In this document: piece after piece, positions 11,801 through 24,789 of the stretch
Layout of the letters: each line of letters opens with the position of its first letter
Numbering within the stretch: position 1 is the stretch's first letter
Assembly: GCA_020809705.1 (NCBI GenBank)
Contig: CP085835.1
Location: 1,612,001 to 1,676,000, forward strand
Origin: Calonectria ilicicola
Lineage: Eukaryota; Ascomycota; Sordariomycetes; Hypocreales; Nectriaceae
Reading direction: 5' to 3'
Length of the DNA stretch: 64,000 bases
Translations under genes and position numbers: made by a program
Notes under the pieces: generated by a model
What the model was told of the DNA's origin: nothing
The model's database searches: none
Seen by the model: only the letters and a program-made list of their open reading frames with translations

Positions 11801-14800
11801 AGCGTGCTCTGAACTAGAAGACGAATTCATCATTGCCCACAAAGCTTTCTCACACAAGAATATCCACAGCTCAGTTGCTCCAGAGGGTGTTGTAAGAGCA
11901 TCTTCTGGAAGTAAGGCTCGACAAACTTCGACATTGAGCCAACAACCTTTGTATGCAGCTTGAATGACTGCCAGTTCGAACGGGGTCCTCTCATCATCAC
12001 CTCTTCTTTGATCTGGTGGGAAGATGCTCGCGAGAAGTTCGACAAGGTCTAAATCAGGATTATCCGACAGGTGATGGAGTGGGTTGCCTGAGAAGTCATC
12101 GATGCCATCTGCGACAATACCAAGCTCAATTAGCTGTTTGGCAAACTCGGGAGAGTTGAATCTAGCAGCAGGTCTGTAAACCGATTTTCGATGTTGGAAA
12201 ATCTGTTCAGGGCTATCATGCGATAGCAGGAGAAGCGCAACTTCTTTGTGATTTCGCTCGAGTGCCACATCCACCAGCTTGCGATCCATCAATTCTTCCA
12301 TTTGCAATATTTTATCATTATCTGCTGTTTCGAGTAGAATCTTTAGCAGCTCAGTTTGTCCCTGAAAGACAAGATCATCCCAAACTGTGGAGTTGGAATT
12401 GTCTGGTAGATATGGCGAGCCACCGTACTGTATCAACACTTGCAGTGCGTACCCAGTCTTGCACATGCGAAGGGGTGTTTTACCACCATTGTCCGGCTGG
12501 TTGGGATCGCACCCTGAGTCCAAGAGCATTCTCATGATTTCTATCGACCCATACCATGCGGCGCAATGAAGTAGAGTCCAACTAGGTTCATCATCACTAA
12601 AACCAGTTGACGTGACTAGATCTGCTAGGGGCCCGCGTAGAAATTTGGCCATCTTGTCCACATCGCTTTTTCTTGTAATTTGATACAGATACTCTTTTGC
12701 TAGATCATCGTTGACAAGTTCATCCGATGCCCTGTTTTCAACTTGATACGCATCAAATGCCAGCACCTCTGAGAACTGAAGTGTCATCTTATACAGGTCA
12801 GAGCTCGGGCAATCTGTGGCGTTCTTGGATTCAAGAGCCTGGAGTAAATTCAGAATTGAATCGTTGAAATCCTTGAACCCATCCCAGAAGATGATGTGGT
12901 TATATAGTTCATAAAAAACACCCAAATCATCCTCCTCAACCACAGCATTAGCCTTGATGAGATCCGAGACGACTTCAAAATCTCTGTTTGGGGCCGATGA
13001 CACGATGGCCAGAGACATCAAAGTAGATGGCCATGGCCACGCTGATAGTTTTGGGTTCAAGTCGGTTCTAGAACCTATTTGCAAGAGGAATTGCACAGTA
13101 TGTCGACGTGCGGAAGCCACCCTGGGGTGTCGTACGGGATATTTTCCCTCTCGTGGATTCCATGGAAGCTTATCCCACTCGTCCAATTGAGCCTCAAAAA
13201 TTAGGCGAGACCCAATTGCGCAATGCAAGGGCGTCCCAAACTGACTCACAAGATTGACATCAATGGTTTCTGCCAATACGCCGCAAACATGTGCTAACCC
13301 TAGAGAGGCAGCCATGTGTAATGGGGTGAAATCGGGACTGAGAATTGCTGAAATGATGGAGTCCCAGCTGAATCCGTCTGGGGCTTCTGTTGATGCTTCC
13401 CCAGCTGTGTTAAGAGCCCCCTTCCAATCAGGGTCAATCCAGTGAAGTACAAGCGTAATGGCCCAAGAGGAAAACATTGATGTTTTGGTGGCTGAAAATA
13501 GGGAAAGTAGTTGATCCGAAATGCAAGCTGGTCGGTCATCGGAATTCAACCTCGGCCACCATACGGCTGCGTGTTCATAGAAGGGGTGCAATTCAATCCT
13601 CTCCTTGATGCACCGAAGCGCGTCTTCTTTAGTATTTGGTAAACGATCAAAGCTCTTCATCGTTAAAAAGCGAAGACACAATGTGTCGAGTATGTGGCAC
13701 GCGCTGTCGTCCGAGATAGCATATACGCCAAACTGAGGGTGTGTAGGAGAAACATCTTGAAGAAATTCAAATACCGTAAGATGGGCGTATTCGAGTAAGG
13801 CACCATCCCCTGACTTTCGAACAAGGCCTCGGCATTGCTTTATAATTTCGTCTTCGCTCACAATACCATGGTCGAGAAGATCCGAGTCGTCTGGAACCGA
13901 TACTGCCTCGCACAAGGCTCGGATATGAAGCGGTTTTGTAGCGCTTATGATTTGGAGGGTCCTTTGTACAAGTTGTTTCACTTGCTCTGGACAATCTTCA
14001 ATTTGCATCAGAATTCTCGCATAGGTATCTGAAAGGGTAGTTGGTAGATTTTGCAACGCCTCTCGTCGATCCTTGTCCATTGGAAGCTCACACATGTGAT
14101 CCAATTGGCAAGTAACCCAGCGGAAGCTTCACACTATTGTTAGCTGATATTCTCAAACTTAATGTCAGATAATAGGTTGCCACCTACCTTCCTTTTGCTT
14201 GGTCCACCAACCGAGCCAGGATTTCCTGCTTGAGGGCAATATTTCGAAGTTTTAACTGCCTCTGCCTAATGCGCTCATCCAGTTCCCAGCTAAGGTATAG
14301 CCTGATATCATCTTTCTGAGCCTCTAGGCCAACAACAGAAAAATAAGATTCAACCTCCTGTCGAATTGAAGGTTCGTCTCGACTAAATAGAGCCACATTG
14401 ACCTTTGGGGTGCTTGATACGAGGAGACGCAAGCCTTGCGCCATCACATCAACATGCGCGCTGCACTCGTCTATGCCATCAATGATAAAGTGTGTTTGAT
14501 CAAACAAATCGCAAATTGCGGCTAGTGTCTGAGTTATCTTGTCTAATGTCGGGGCCTCTGGTTCAGTCTGCTCTGAATCAAGGCTGTTGTAATACTCCTC
14601 CAAGAGCTTATATGCGCGTTCATTTTGCCGCGATAGCTGAGCAGCCAATGAGCAGAGCATGTTGACTGGATCATGTGTCTTACTGTTTCTGTAAGTACAG
14701 AAAAAGTATCCCACCCCGGATTTAGAGTTATCCGAATTTTGGAGGCACTGCAAGACGACCGCCCCTGATAGGACCGATTTTCCGATACCTGGAGCCCCGG

Positions 14801-15521
14801 TAAACCAGATCCTTGACGCAGGCGAGTTACACCAATCTTGGAACACTTGACTTTGGGTTAGCCAGATGCAGGTTGACGGGTGCCGCAGCTTTTGGCTCAT
14901 TTCGAACTCCGATCGAGTATCGGCTTGATCAAAATAGTTCAGTATGTTTTGCCGCGTGCTATCGATGGAGATGGTGGTTTTTATGTCGAAGGTGTTTTTC
15001 TGGTGCCGTTGAACGCTTTTGACAGCATCGGCTACCACTTGTTGAGATAATAATCGCTCAAGTTTGCTCAGGGATTCAGCCGTTAATGCAAGTTTGATTG
15101 TACTCTTCAGCCGTTGAAGCTGATTCACTATCTCGTTAGTTTCCCAAGATGGAAATGGCCACTGTAGGGGCCTTTGGCTCGTCTTCAGGTCAGAGAACGA
15201 CGCCATGCCTGTCTTTTTCTTATGTAGACCGCGATTAAGGCGTTCGAGCAATATCTGGCACTCTTGAACAAAACTGAGCTTGAGTACCAATCCATCCGAA
15301 GATTGAGAATTGGATCCATCAGTAGATTCTTCCTCCAATCCCGCTGCAACCATGTAAAGGTTCCGTAGAAGCAGACTGGTACCCTTAACCTCCCCTAGGA
15401 AGCTTCCTACTTCCTTCTGCACCTCTGTTATATCCTTTGCATATTTTGTGCCATTGATGAACACGATCTCGGACAGGTTTGCCAAGTTAGCAATGCTAGA
15501 TGCAATGTTCAAACCTTCCAT
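8807..15521 (-). CDS. NACHT-ankyrin NLR (fungal STAND protein), 2200 aa
   Basis: Three exons on the minus strand (15521-14188, 14126-10110, 10058-8807) join to 2200 residues. Intron 1 (GTAGGT) sits where the family motif KGSFRWVTCQLDHM is restored; intron 2 (GTATGT, CTAAC branch) joins two ankyrin blocks in frame. Residues 1 to about 200 form a helical N-terminal domain beginning MEGLNIASSIANLANLSEIV, like the fungal N-terminal (HeLo-like or other helical) domains of STAND proteins. The NACHT NTPase follows, with Walker A GAPGIGKS at 242-249 and Walker B FIIDGIDE at 345-352. A winged-helix-like segment and about 14-16 degenerate ankyrin repeats (for example TPLHLAAKAGHLETVEILLELGA) fill the rest. 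Such proteins are thought to sense ligands through the repeats and to trigger heterokaryon-incompatibility or immune-like death. It is divergent from the WD40 NLR at 17819 and has no frame break. Confidence 0.88.
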
Positions 15522-17818
15522 TTTGACGGCGTGGAGTGAATGTTCATCTTAGAGGATTAGTACTATTTACGGCAGGATGCAAATAGTTTAGTGTCAGAAT
15601 AACGAAAGTAACGGGTGGAATAAAGTGACACCAGATTCAACTTGGTTAATCAAGCAGGTTCTGAATCAACTCGTGCGGGGGAGGCGGATTTGAGGGCAGA
15701 CGCTAAGTTGGCGAAATTCTTTGAACGGTTAGCGCGTCGTCAGCCCTAGGGACCGCCATCGGGTCGAAATTCCCACAGCCTGTGGGTATTTTGGTGGCCC
15801 ACCGCACATCATTGGAAAATCAAACCGCCAAAGACAGAGGCTAAGACGGAAGCTTCACGGCTCCTAACTAGTTATGGTTGGGCTTAGTGTGTAAATCATT
15901 TCACTGTGTGTGAGCGGTCGGCTACGGCCCACAGCCTCATTTTCAAGAGGATTCTTCGTCAATGAAAACTTGCCTCTGTGTGGCGTGAGCCGCGCACGAC
16001 CCAATTGCTGGGTCGTGATTAGGGCGTCACATTCGGCGTCACATGAGGTGAAGGGACGTGACTATCACACGCTATAAACGTTGCAGGTTATATCGGAGTT
16101 GACTGTTGCTAGCTAGCCCAGGGCCGTTTTGATGCTTGGATGCCGTTAATCACACACAACACGGCACAAATGCTCTAGGTCATCTGATATGACTAGTTAA
16201 TTGCGAAGTGACCTCTCCCCTTTCGCAGGCATTGCACTACTGTCGTTCTACTTGTTACTCTCTCTCCTCATCATTGGATTTTCTCTAGAGTCAATTAATG
16301 GTGCGAAAGCTGGGCAGCTTGTCTGCCTAAGATAACATGTGCTGGAGGCAGGCGGCAGCTACATCACCACAACAATGCAACCCACTAGCGACTAGTGGAG
16401 CCCAAAACACCCCCACAAAAAACCCAAAAAAAACATACAACAGCGAGGATTCCCCGGTCGTCACCGACCCGAGTACTAATTCACCGCTTCTCAGCTTGAC
16501 TATGGGAGAGCGGACGGGCTTTCTCCCTGAAAGCGGATATGCCCGAGCTTCCGCCGAAATGATGACATGTCACGTGGATTCTATGTGGGGCGGCGCTGTC
16601 CGGTCTCGGCAGTGGAGCATAAAACGGAGGTAGCTCGGAAAACGGATTTGTTGGCGGTCCGTTTTCAGTCGACCACCGTTTTCCCGTTTAAGCGCCATAA
16701 AAAGACAGGTGCACCCCCTTATCCCCACTCGGCCGTATTGGTCACACCCCTCCCCTGCCACTCACCCCCACCCAGTCTTTTATTTTAACCGTTTTATTTT
16801 AACCTGGCTTGTTTTCACCACATTGCCTTATCGATTCATCAATGATGTATTGCGCATGCGAGCAAAAAGTTGGTGTGGAAATAGCAGTACTCAATTTAAC
16901 AGGCTAACAAATGACGAGGATAACAAAGAATAGGCGAGGCAAGTTGTAGCATGTCACTTTACTGACTAAGATAGTTGGACTGAAGGTCACTTGTGAGTTT
17001 GAAGGCCATTCATTTAGGCGCTAATAGACCACTCCTCACGATGCTGCTCAGAGACTATTCTTGTTATTGGAGTCGGTGAAAGGATTGGTCTGGGGCTGCG
17101 GCCTTTGCCGCACGGGATGCGAGTTGGGCTCGCACCGGCACGGCCCGTCGCGGCACCATTGATCCACCACGCTATGCGTTGGGGCCCAACGCCATTAGGC
17201 TCATCCAATAGTTGCCTGAATTGGCCATGCCAGTTGTTACGGTGTCTAATATACGTCATGGCGGCGTGTTAACCAGAATTTAGGCTCCTCTATGCTCTTA
17301 CAGCCATGTTGGTGATAGTAATAGACGTGAACCTTGCAGTGGCAGGCATTATGACAGGTCATCAGGCTAGGATCATCTGATCACCTTTTTTTTTCTTTTT
17401 TTAGAAATACTGCCACCAACGCAGTTCCTCTCTGCCTATGAACTCAATTGAAAATGCCATTTATGATCAGCCATGATGTGGCAGTAGTGGCACCTGCAGC
17501 AAGGCGGAGGAACCTGTGGCGCTGCTGACGGCAGAGTACATTGGTGTGACAAATGGAGTTGGACCACGAACTAGGATTTTTTCAAAGAGAGCCTAGCATG
17601 ATTTTATGGCTGATTCCGCATGCAACATGTCCGAGTATTACTTTTCCTTTCCTTTCTTTTCTTTTGTAGTTTTTTTTCATCATTGTCTTACTACCATTGA
17701 CCCTTGGCTCCTCCTAGCTCTTTAGTATCGCATGGGTTTGATCAAAAGTACCCAATACTGTGCCAACTCCATCATTGGAAAATATTGGACAATAAAGAAG
17801 CGGATGCATTAGCTACTC
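15522..17818. promoter_or_regulatory. Shared 2.3-kb intergenic region between divergent NLR genes
   Basis: Both NLR genes start outward from this region, so it must hold both promoters. I see no convincing gene. There are pyrimidine-rich tracts near 17380-17402 and 17640-17672, the latter shortly before the WD40 gene. Two copies of GCGTCACA lie at about 16020-16045, resembling CRE/ATF-type sites, but this is only a sequence resemblance. The open frames at 16337-16933 and 17014-17259 look random. Confidence 0.4.
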
Positions 17819-20800
17819 ATGTCGAAAATGGGCTTTCAGCTTCGTCGTCTCTTTTGTCTCAAACCTAAGGTTGATTCGACATCTCCATTACCTCCCCTAG
17901 CTCCTCCAGCTCCCCCCTCTTCGTCGCCTTCCCAATCTCCGCTACCTGCATCACCTTCACCACCTCAACCAACTCCACCGTGTGCCCCAACTCCCAATGG
18001 AACACCGCTCGCTTCCCCCGCTCCTCCGATCCAGACCCTTTACACGGAGATTGTCAATACGCCTACGACCTCGACAACTCCAAATATAGCCTCGCCGCCA
18101 AGCATTGAGGAGAAACGCTCGGAATTTTGGAATAAGGCCTACGACGAAATAAAGGCCGAAGAACCTAAATTTATTGAGGAATATGAGAAGATTCTTTTTG
18201 CTCGTTACAATTCAAATGAATCACTCACACCGGTCAATGAACAGGCCACCAATGTCATTGAGCAAACTGCAGAGGGCAGGCAGAAGCAAATGAAGTCGAT
18301 GATCGAGAAAGGGCTTAAAAAGACAGAAAATGGAGCAAAGATCAAGGAGAGGACAAAGCATACAATCCAGTACATGAATATCGTCAAGGATGTTGTGTTA
18401 TTGGCTGTGAATGCCGAACCAGTTGCTGCTTTGGCCTGGGGAGGCATTATTACATGCTTAGGGGTAAGGGCAGTTCTTAGGTCTTTAGGCGATCTTTACT
18501 TACCAGAATCTCTAGTTTATAAACAATGGGATGTCTGAGCCGACTGAAAATCGCGATGGGCTGAAATACGTTTGCGATAGGCTTGAATGGTACTGGGAAT
18601 TAATATAGTTACTTTTGGATTGTAATAGTGCCGAAGAGTCTACCGCTAAGCTTCAAGATATACTAAACAACAATATTAAAGATCTATACAAGAAAATATT
18701 ATTATATCAAATGCAGAGTGTCCGTCTGTATAACACACATTGGACTAAGGTCTTTGCCAAAGACCTTATTAAGGTTGATGATTGGCATAGCAAGATTGAT
18801 GCAATCAAGGAAGCTGAAACTTCACTCCGCCAGGACATCTATCAGCATGGATCCGAAGTCATAAAATCACATTTTATAAACATAGACCGCAATGTGGGCT
18901 ACGTGGTCAAGGAACTCGAGAACCAGACGAAAAGAATACGGGAGATGGATCTCGACGAGAAGGACAATGAATGCATGAAGGATCTTTTTATCGTGAGCCC
19001 CGAAGCTCACAAGGAATCCATCGAGAAGATAAAGGGTGGTTTGCTCAAAGACTCGTACCGCTGGATTATTGAGCACGAAGATTTTCGGAACTTCAAGTCG
19101 GATGCCAATAGACATCTGCTCTGGATCAAAGGGGACCCGGGCAAAGGCAAAACAATGCTTCTCTGCGATATAATTGATAAATTAAAGCAAACGACGCCAA
19201 ATGCAGTATCATACTTTTTTTGTCAAGCTACTGAAGATAAATGCAAAAGCGCAACGTCTGTGATTCAGGGTCTCATATGGCTCCTTTGCAATTAGCAGCC
19301 AGGATTGGTTTCTTATGTTCGGAAGAAATACGATACCCAGGGAAAAAATCTTTTTGAAAACCCTTGCATGGCATTTATATCATTAGAGCATATATTAAAA
19401 GATATTCTCCAAGATAATAGCATGCAGGATGCATTCCTCGTTATTGATGCCCTTGACGAGTGTCTGAATAACAGTAGGAATGACCTTATTCAACTCATTA
19501 TGCGGTTCTCCAGCTCCACCTTATTCAGGGCAAAATGGATTATATCGAGTCGCAACTGGCCATCAATCGAGCACCAACTTGAAAAAGCACAGGATGTCCG
19601 AGTGCAGCTGGAATTGAACAAAGACTCGATATCACTTGCAGTACAGGAATTTATCCAATACAAGGTTGATGGTCTGCCCGAATCAAAGGGTTACAGTCAA
19701 GAAATGAAGACAAAAATCTCCCAAAAGCTAAATGACAAGGCTCAAGACACATTTCTTTGGGTGGCCTTAGTATGCCAATATTTGGCAAAGTCAAAGTCTT
19801 CGAATGCTCTTGACAAGTTGGATCATATGCCAAAGGGGCTGAATGAGTTGTATCAACGCATGATGAAATGCATATCCGTCTCAGAGGATGAAAACGACTC
19901 AAAAGATAAAATCGACTCAGAAGATGAAATCGACTCACAAGATGAAATCGACTCACAAGATAAAATTATTTGCAACCGGATTCTAGAGGTGGCCTCGATT
20001 GCGAAACGTCCACTGGCTTTAAGGGAACTGAGAGAGCTCGTCCCGCAGCTTAAAGAGAGGCGAGGCAAGGATGTGGAAGAGCTGATTGGAGAATGTGGTT
20101 CATTCCTTACTCTTCAAGGGGATACAGTCTACTTTGTACACCAATCGGCCAACGATTTCGTTGCTAGTCAATTAAATGATTCGACGATGGTAGACATTCA
20201 TGGTCAAATTTTCCAAGACTTGATGGATGCATTGAAAGGGCTTAAGGGCAATATATACGACCTGCCATCCCCGGGAATCCTGATCAATGAGGTGTCCTTC
20301 CCCACCCCTGACCCCTGGTCTCATCTGCACTACTCGTGTGTATATTGGGTTGATTACCTGCGCCAATCTGGGAAGATTGGGGACATATTGTTTCATGATA
20401 TCATTGATAGATTTATGAGGGAGAAGTTTCTGTACTGGTTGGAGGCTCTGAGCTTGTAGAGAAGATTACCAGAGGGGATAAAAGCGATAAGGAGATTGGA
20501 GATGATGTCGGTAAGTGCAAATTTGTTAGAACTAAAAAAGAGAAAAAGAAACGGCTGATAAGCGGATAGTGACAAGCAGATATGGACAAGAACCTAACTG
20601 GGCTCATTAAGGATGGACAGCGATTTGTGCTATCATACAAACACGTAATTGAAGCGGCACCTTTACAGATTTATGCATCTGCGCTAGTGTTTAGCCCTAG
20701 TGGCAGCCTGATCAAAAGTCATTTTGAGAAAGAAATACCAGAGTGGATCCAGGTCAAGACATATCACACACCACGAAACTGGGATGCATGTCTTCAATCA

Positions 20801-22897
20801 CTCGAAGGCCACAGTGGTTATGTGGAATCAATTTCGTTCTCTCCTGATGGCCAATGGCTAGCATCAGGCTCAGAAGATAAAACAGCCAGAGTTTGGGACG
20901 TGGCGTCAGGGCATTGTGTGCGATCACTGGAACTTGGAAGCTCGGTTCTAGTAGTCGTATACTTGGCCGACAGCCGACTGCTTGCGGTGGGGCTGGAAAG
21001 TGGTGCCATTCAATTTTGGGATGTACAAAACGGGCGCTGTGTCAAAAAACTGTCGCATAAAAAAGAAAGCATCAGAGCCATCGCCCTGTCGCCGGATGGG
21101 AAACTGTTGGCATCAGCTTCGGATCACATAATCAGGATGTGGGATGTCACCGATGTGGCTCAGACTCGTCGCGTCTGGGGAGTTGAACTTGTGGGGCGCG
21201 AGAATCTCCGGTGCCTATCGTTCTCCTCAGACGGGCAGTACTTGGCATCCGGGGGGTACTTCGGGACAGTGGAAGTTCGGGACGCAGCCACCGGAAACCT
21301 CCGCTGGGGCAAGCCGAAGCTGGGCGGTGTGCTTGCATTTGTAGGCGACGCACTGGCTACACATGAGTATCAGCACCCCATCAGACTCTGGAATCCAGCC
21401 AGCGGGGATTGCATCAAAACATTTGACAGCAGCAGTGATGAGGCTAGATGCCTGGTTTATTTAGGTCACAATCAATGCTTTGCGTCGGGTCATAATTCTG
21501 GCGATATAAAGATCTGGGATGATGCAGGATCCTGCGTCCTCACCCTGCGTGACCATCGGAGCGGTGTTCTAGTGCTGGCATATTGTCCAGCCAAACGCTT
21601 GCTCGCCTCGGGTTCTGGGGCCAACGCTGCCAAGATCTGGGACACAAGCAACCTTTCAGTCGTCGCTCAGGAAGTTGATGATAGGACCAGCGTCATATCC
21701 GAAATTCTCCTATCGCCCGATGCTCGGTACCTTTTCACTCGTTCAGACAATGGAACAATCGACATATGGGATACGTCCACTGGCATCTTTATCCGCACCA
21801 TCATTTTCGATAATGCCAAAAGTATTTTGCATGTTTCTCCAGACAGTCGAAATATTGTCCTGTCGGCCCAGTCTGAGATAGGGATCTGGGATCTGGCAGA
21901 TGGCCATTGCATCAAGACTTTCCAACATGTTGAAGACGTTCAATATAATTTCCAGGTTCGTCGAAATATAGCCTTCTCGCTAGACGGCCGGCTATTGGCC
22001 ATGAAAATGAAAGATTATACAATCAAAATATGGGACATGGAGTCACAAATGATTGTACAGACTATCCGGCATCATGCCCGCTGTTTGACCCTCTCCGGCC
22101 CTAGCTACACTATCGCCTTTGCTTCATACCATCATAGTATTGAACTTTATGATGTTTTCAAAGGTAGTTGCCTAAAAACTATAAAGGTTGATTCATATTC
22201 ATCCATCTACCACGTTACCCTATCGAAAGACTCGAAGTGGATGGCCGGAATAACTATGGATGGTGTGCAAATATGGGATCTGTCCACAGGCATTCTTAAA
22301 CACAAATTTGAGGCTGAGGGGGCAGAATACCATCCTTCCGCCTTTTTGTCAAATCCAACGCGTTTTGCCTTTCACCATATCAATGGAATGCACGCTGGTG
22401 TATATGCCCCAAGTGAAATTAGAGTATGGAATGCGACTGCTAAAGGTCTGAGTGATAAGATTGTCATTCCTCACCCGCTTCTTCGTCTTGGCCCTGTCGA
22501 GGAGAATGACTTCCAAATATACACTAACATTGGCACTTTGGACCTTGAAAATATTTCTCCAGTCAATATGGACAGTCAAGACAATAACTTTGACGGATCC
22601 CTAAGTTATCATTCATCTGAGGGCTCCCCCGCAGGGGGCGGCGAGGACACTGATAGTAACTGCACGGACAACGATGGCTACAGTAATCTCGACTATGAAA
22701 GGTTTGATGTCAAGGAAGCTCGCATGATAACTAGCCAAGAATACGGTCTAAGTAGCGACGGGGCATGGATATTCCGAGGTAATAAAAGAGTCTTGTGGTT
22801 ACCCCTCGAGTATCGGTCAGAGCAAACATACATCGCGGGGTCTTTTATTGCGATACGATGTGAATCAGGTCATTGGATACTGATACGACTTATCTAA
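17819..22897 (+). pseudogene. NACHT-WD40 (NWD) NLR gene interrupted by four in-frame stops
   Basis: The model has exons 17819-18463, 18516-20510 and 20570-22897, a single frame of 1656 codons. The first exon has a Pro/Ser-rich lead, then the NACHT_N-type domain (RSEFWNKAYDEIKAEEP onward). Exon 2 continues it (NRDGLKYVCDRLEWYWEL) and adds the NACHT domain, with Walker A GDPGKGKT and Walker B FLVIDALDEC. Exon 3 encodes many WD40 blades (for example FSPDGQWLASGSEDKTARVWD). In-frame stops are TAG 18606-18608, TAG 19293-19295, TAG 20457-20459 and TGA 20570-20572; family sequence continues unbroken after each. The second stop sits where relatives read QQP, so CAG to TAG fits. No frameshift was found. 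It is probably a recently disabled gene; truncated products could still be made from the 5' part or the WD40 part. The TGA depends on the second intron's acceptor. Confidence 0.82.
19884..19967 (+). repeat. 18-bp coding tandem repeat, four copies plus a partial
   Basis: The units are 19884-19901, 19902-19919, 19920-19937, 19938-19955 and a partial 19956-19967. Each ends in CGACTCA and encodes a charged six-residue block of the type EDEIDS or QDEIDS. The repeat lies in the NWD NLR, between the NACHT domain and the segment that precedes the WD40 blades. Its unit length is a multiple of three, so copy changes keep the frame. Confidence 0.85.
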
Positions 22898-24779
22898 ACA
22901 TATAACCTGCTTTTGTCGCATATACCAGGGTCCTTCCGATGGTATACAAGTTAATATCTTGTCAGTTGTCCAACCACAGAGACGTACGTCTCTGAATCTA
23001 GCTCCTCCCACGGGAGATGGAACGGACACTAGCTTTTAGTCTCAACTAACAAAAATGGTGGCATGGAAAGCTGAATATGTGTTGCACGAAAACACCCAAA
23101 TTTAATTTAAACTGGTGTCAAAAGTGATAAAAACTTTGGGATTGTGAAGCTAGCATGTGATGATAGGCTAGTCTAAATGCGTCACGTTAAGCCCGCATCC
23201 GGTTAAGCTGGGTACAACTGGAATGTACTCTGGAAGGTATATTAGAGCTAGATTGGTCCCCCTCCTGAATACACGATCATCGCTTCTTCAATGTTACACT
23301 CAATGACCTACACGTTCTAACAGGTGGTTCGACTCTCGGGTAAGTTGGGCCAAGTCGTAACATATTATGTCCGTTTTAAATGTATATCTCAGTATATACG
23401 TTATGTGATAAAACGGTACCGTAATAGAACGACACCATTGTGTAAGGGTTAGTCTCTAGTGGAGGGCACTAGTAAGGCTTGAGGAATGCATAGGGTTCTC
23501 GTAGGTAGGTTCGACTGTATTGTAAGACTTTAACTTAACGAGTGCCCACAGGCCACTTGCCGGATCACCCTTGTCTAGTTGTCACAGCCTTCATTTCCCG
23601 AGCTTTAGCCGGCAATGCCCCAATGAGCAGTTCAACAGCCTTCGATCTTGGAGGTTAGGACCCCCCGGTTTCGGAGGTTCAGACCTCCAAGATAATCTGC
23701 TTTTGAACTCAAAGAGAGAGCTTGACGGGATCCCGTATTTTCTGAGAGCTATGGTCGTATGTGACAACATGTGCACACTGAATACATTATGAGGAGTGCA
23801 TCTCGGTACGCTTTCGGACTGATGAAAGAGTCTTATTCAATAGCGTTAAGGTCGAACTCAAGGACAATATCCAAATTGTGAGTGGCGCCCCAAAGGCCCC
23901 AGAAGAGATTCTCGTCCTCAATGACTAATTGGATCGTTTTTTGTCTACGAATGTCACAGGTGCTGCTTTTGTGGGTTCGCACAGTGGCATGCACAATTGA
24001 TCACACGCAACAATTCGCTCCCTGCAGTTGACTAAGTTCGTAATGGCTCGGTTTAAAGTTCCCTTATTAGTCGTCACTCGGAGTATTGCACTTTGGGATG
24101 AGGAAAATGTTGGAGTCGTGGGTAATGGGCCAATGATTACGAGGAAAGAAAAAAGGCCAGGAATAGTTGCAGCCAAGAACAGGCAGGAGAACACAGAAGA
24201 CATGAGTGATAGGAACCCACAGAATCCACAAACTTACCCCCGTAGCACTGGAAACCATGATAAGGGTAGATTCTAATCTCGCAATTCTGAGCGGGTCCGG
24301 CGACCGGGCTTACTGTGGGCCCCCCTCCAACTGTGTCGGAGAGCAAATAAAAGCGTTCTGCTTAACTTGTGAGTATCTACTTGCATGAAGCCAAGTATCC
24401 ATTCACTTGGTTCGATTAAAAAGCCAGGTAGAGCTGCTGGCATCTTCAACTTCTTAATTGCGTGGTAGGTTGAGCCCTTTGACTTCGCTGGGGCCTGCTT
24501 GAAGACACGATGATCACCAGGAGAACACGATCTTGATTGGCAAGTGGGAAAGAGACCATTGTTTCGGATGCTTCTTGTCTGATTGAATCTTAGTGACCGT
24601 TTGCGTTGTCATTGAAGGAGACGAAAATGCTAGTGTTGAAAGTACATGCCTACTTTGTCCCGCCTGGACAGCTTAGCCAAATAGTGTAAATGGTGATGGG
24701 GCTCACCTAGCTCGTCGTGGCATTGTGTGCAACTGGTGAAGATTTCTCATGTTGCCTAGAACTCCACTGATGGCGAGTC
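22898..24779. other. Intergenic stretch with one hairpin, no clear gene
   Basis: I found no protein family match. A Cys-containing frame on the minus strand near 24200-24346 (around NCEIRIYPYHGFQCYG) and a hydrophobic one at 23925-24203 gave no convincing start, splice sites or family, and are listed as rejected. The only clear structure is the nested inverted repeat at 23645-23693. Confidence 0.4.
23645..23693. repeat. Nested inverted repeat / potential hairpin
   Basis: ATCTTGGAGGT (23645-23655) and its exact reverse complement ACCTCCAAGAT (23683-23693) form an 11-bp stem around a 27-base loop. Inside it, GGAGGT (23673-23678) could pair with the same ACCTCC across a four-base loop, so two structures compete. 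No gene is seen here and the function is unknown. Confidence 0.6.
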
Positions 24780-24789
24780 ATGCTTCTAA

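Noticed and set aside
14853..14862. Sequence TTTGGGTTAGCC, like the 36.5-kb promoter motif
   Set aside because: It lies inside the coding sequence of the ankyrin NLR and lacks the ACGAA half, so it is most likely chance.
16337..16933. Overlapping ORFs in the region between the NLR genes
   Set aside because: No motifs, frames overlap each other, and low-complexity A-runs explain part of the openness.
23925..24346. Possible small secreted Cys-containing protein on the minus strand
   Set aside because: The hydrophobic start and the Cys-rich part lie in different frames, and no start codon plus intron joins them sensibly.
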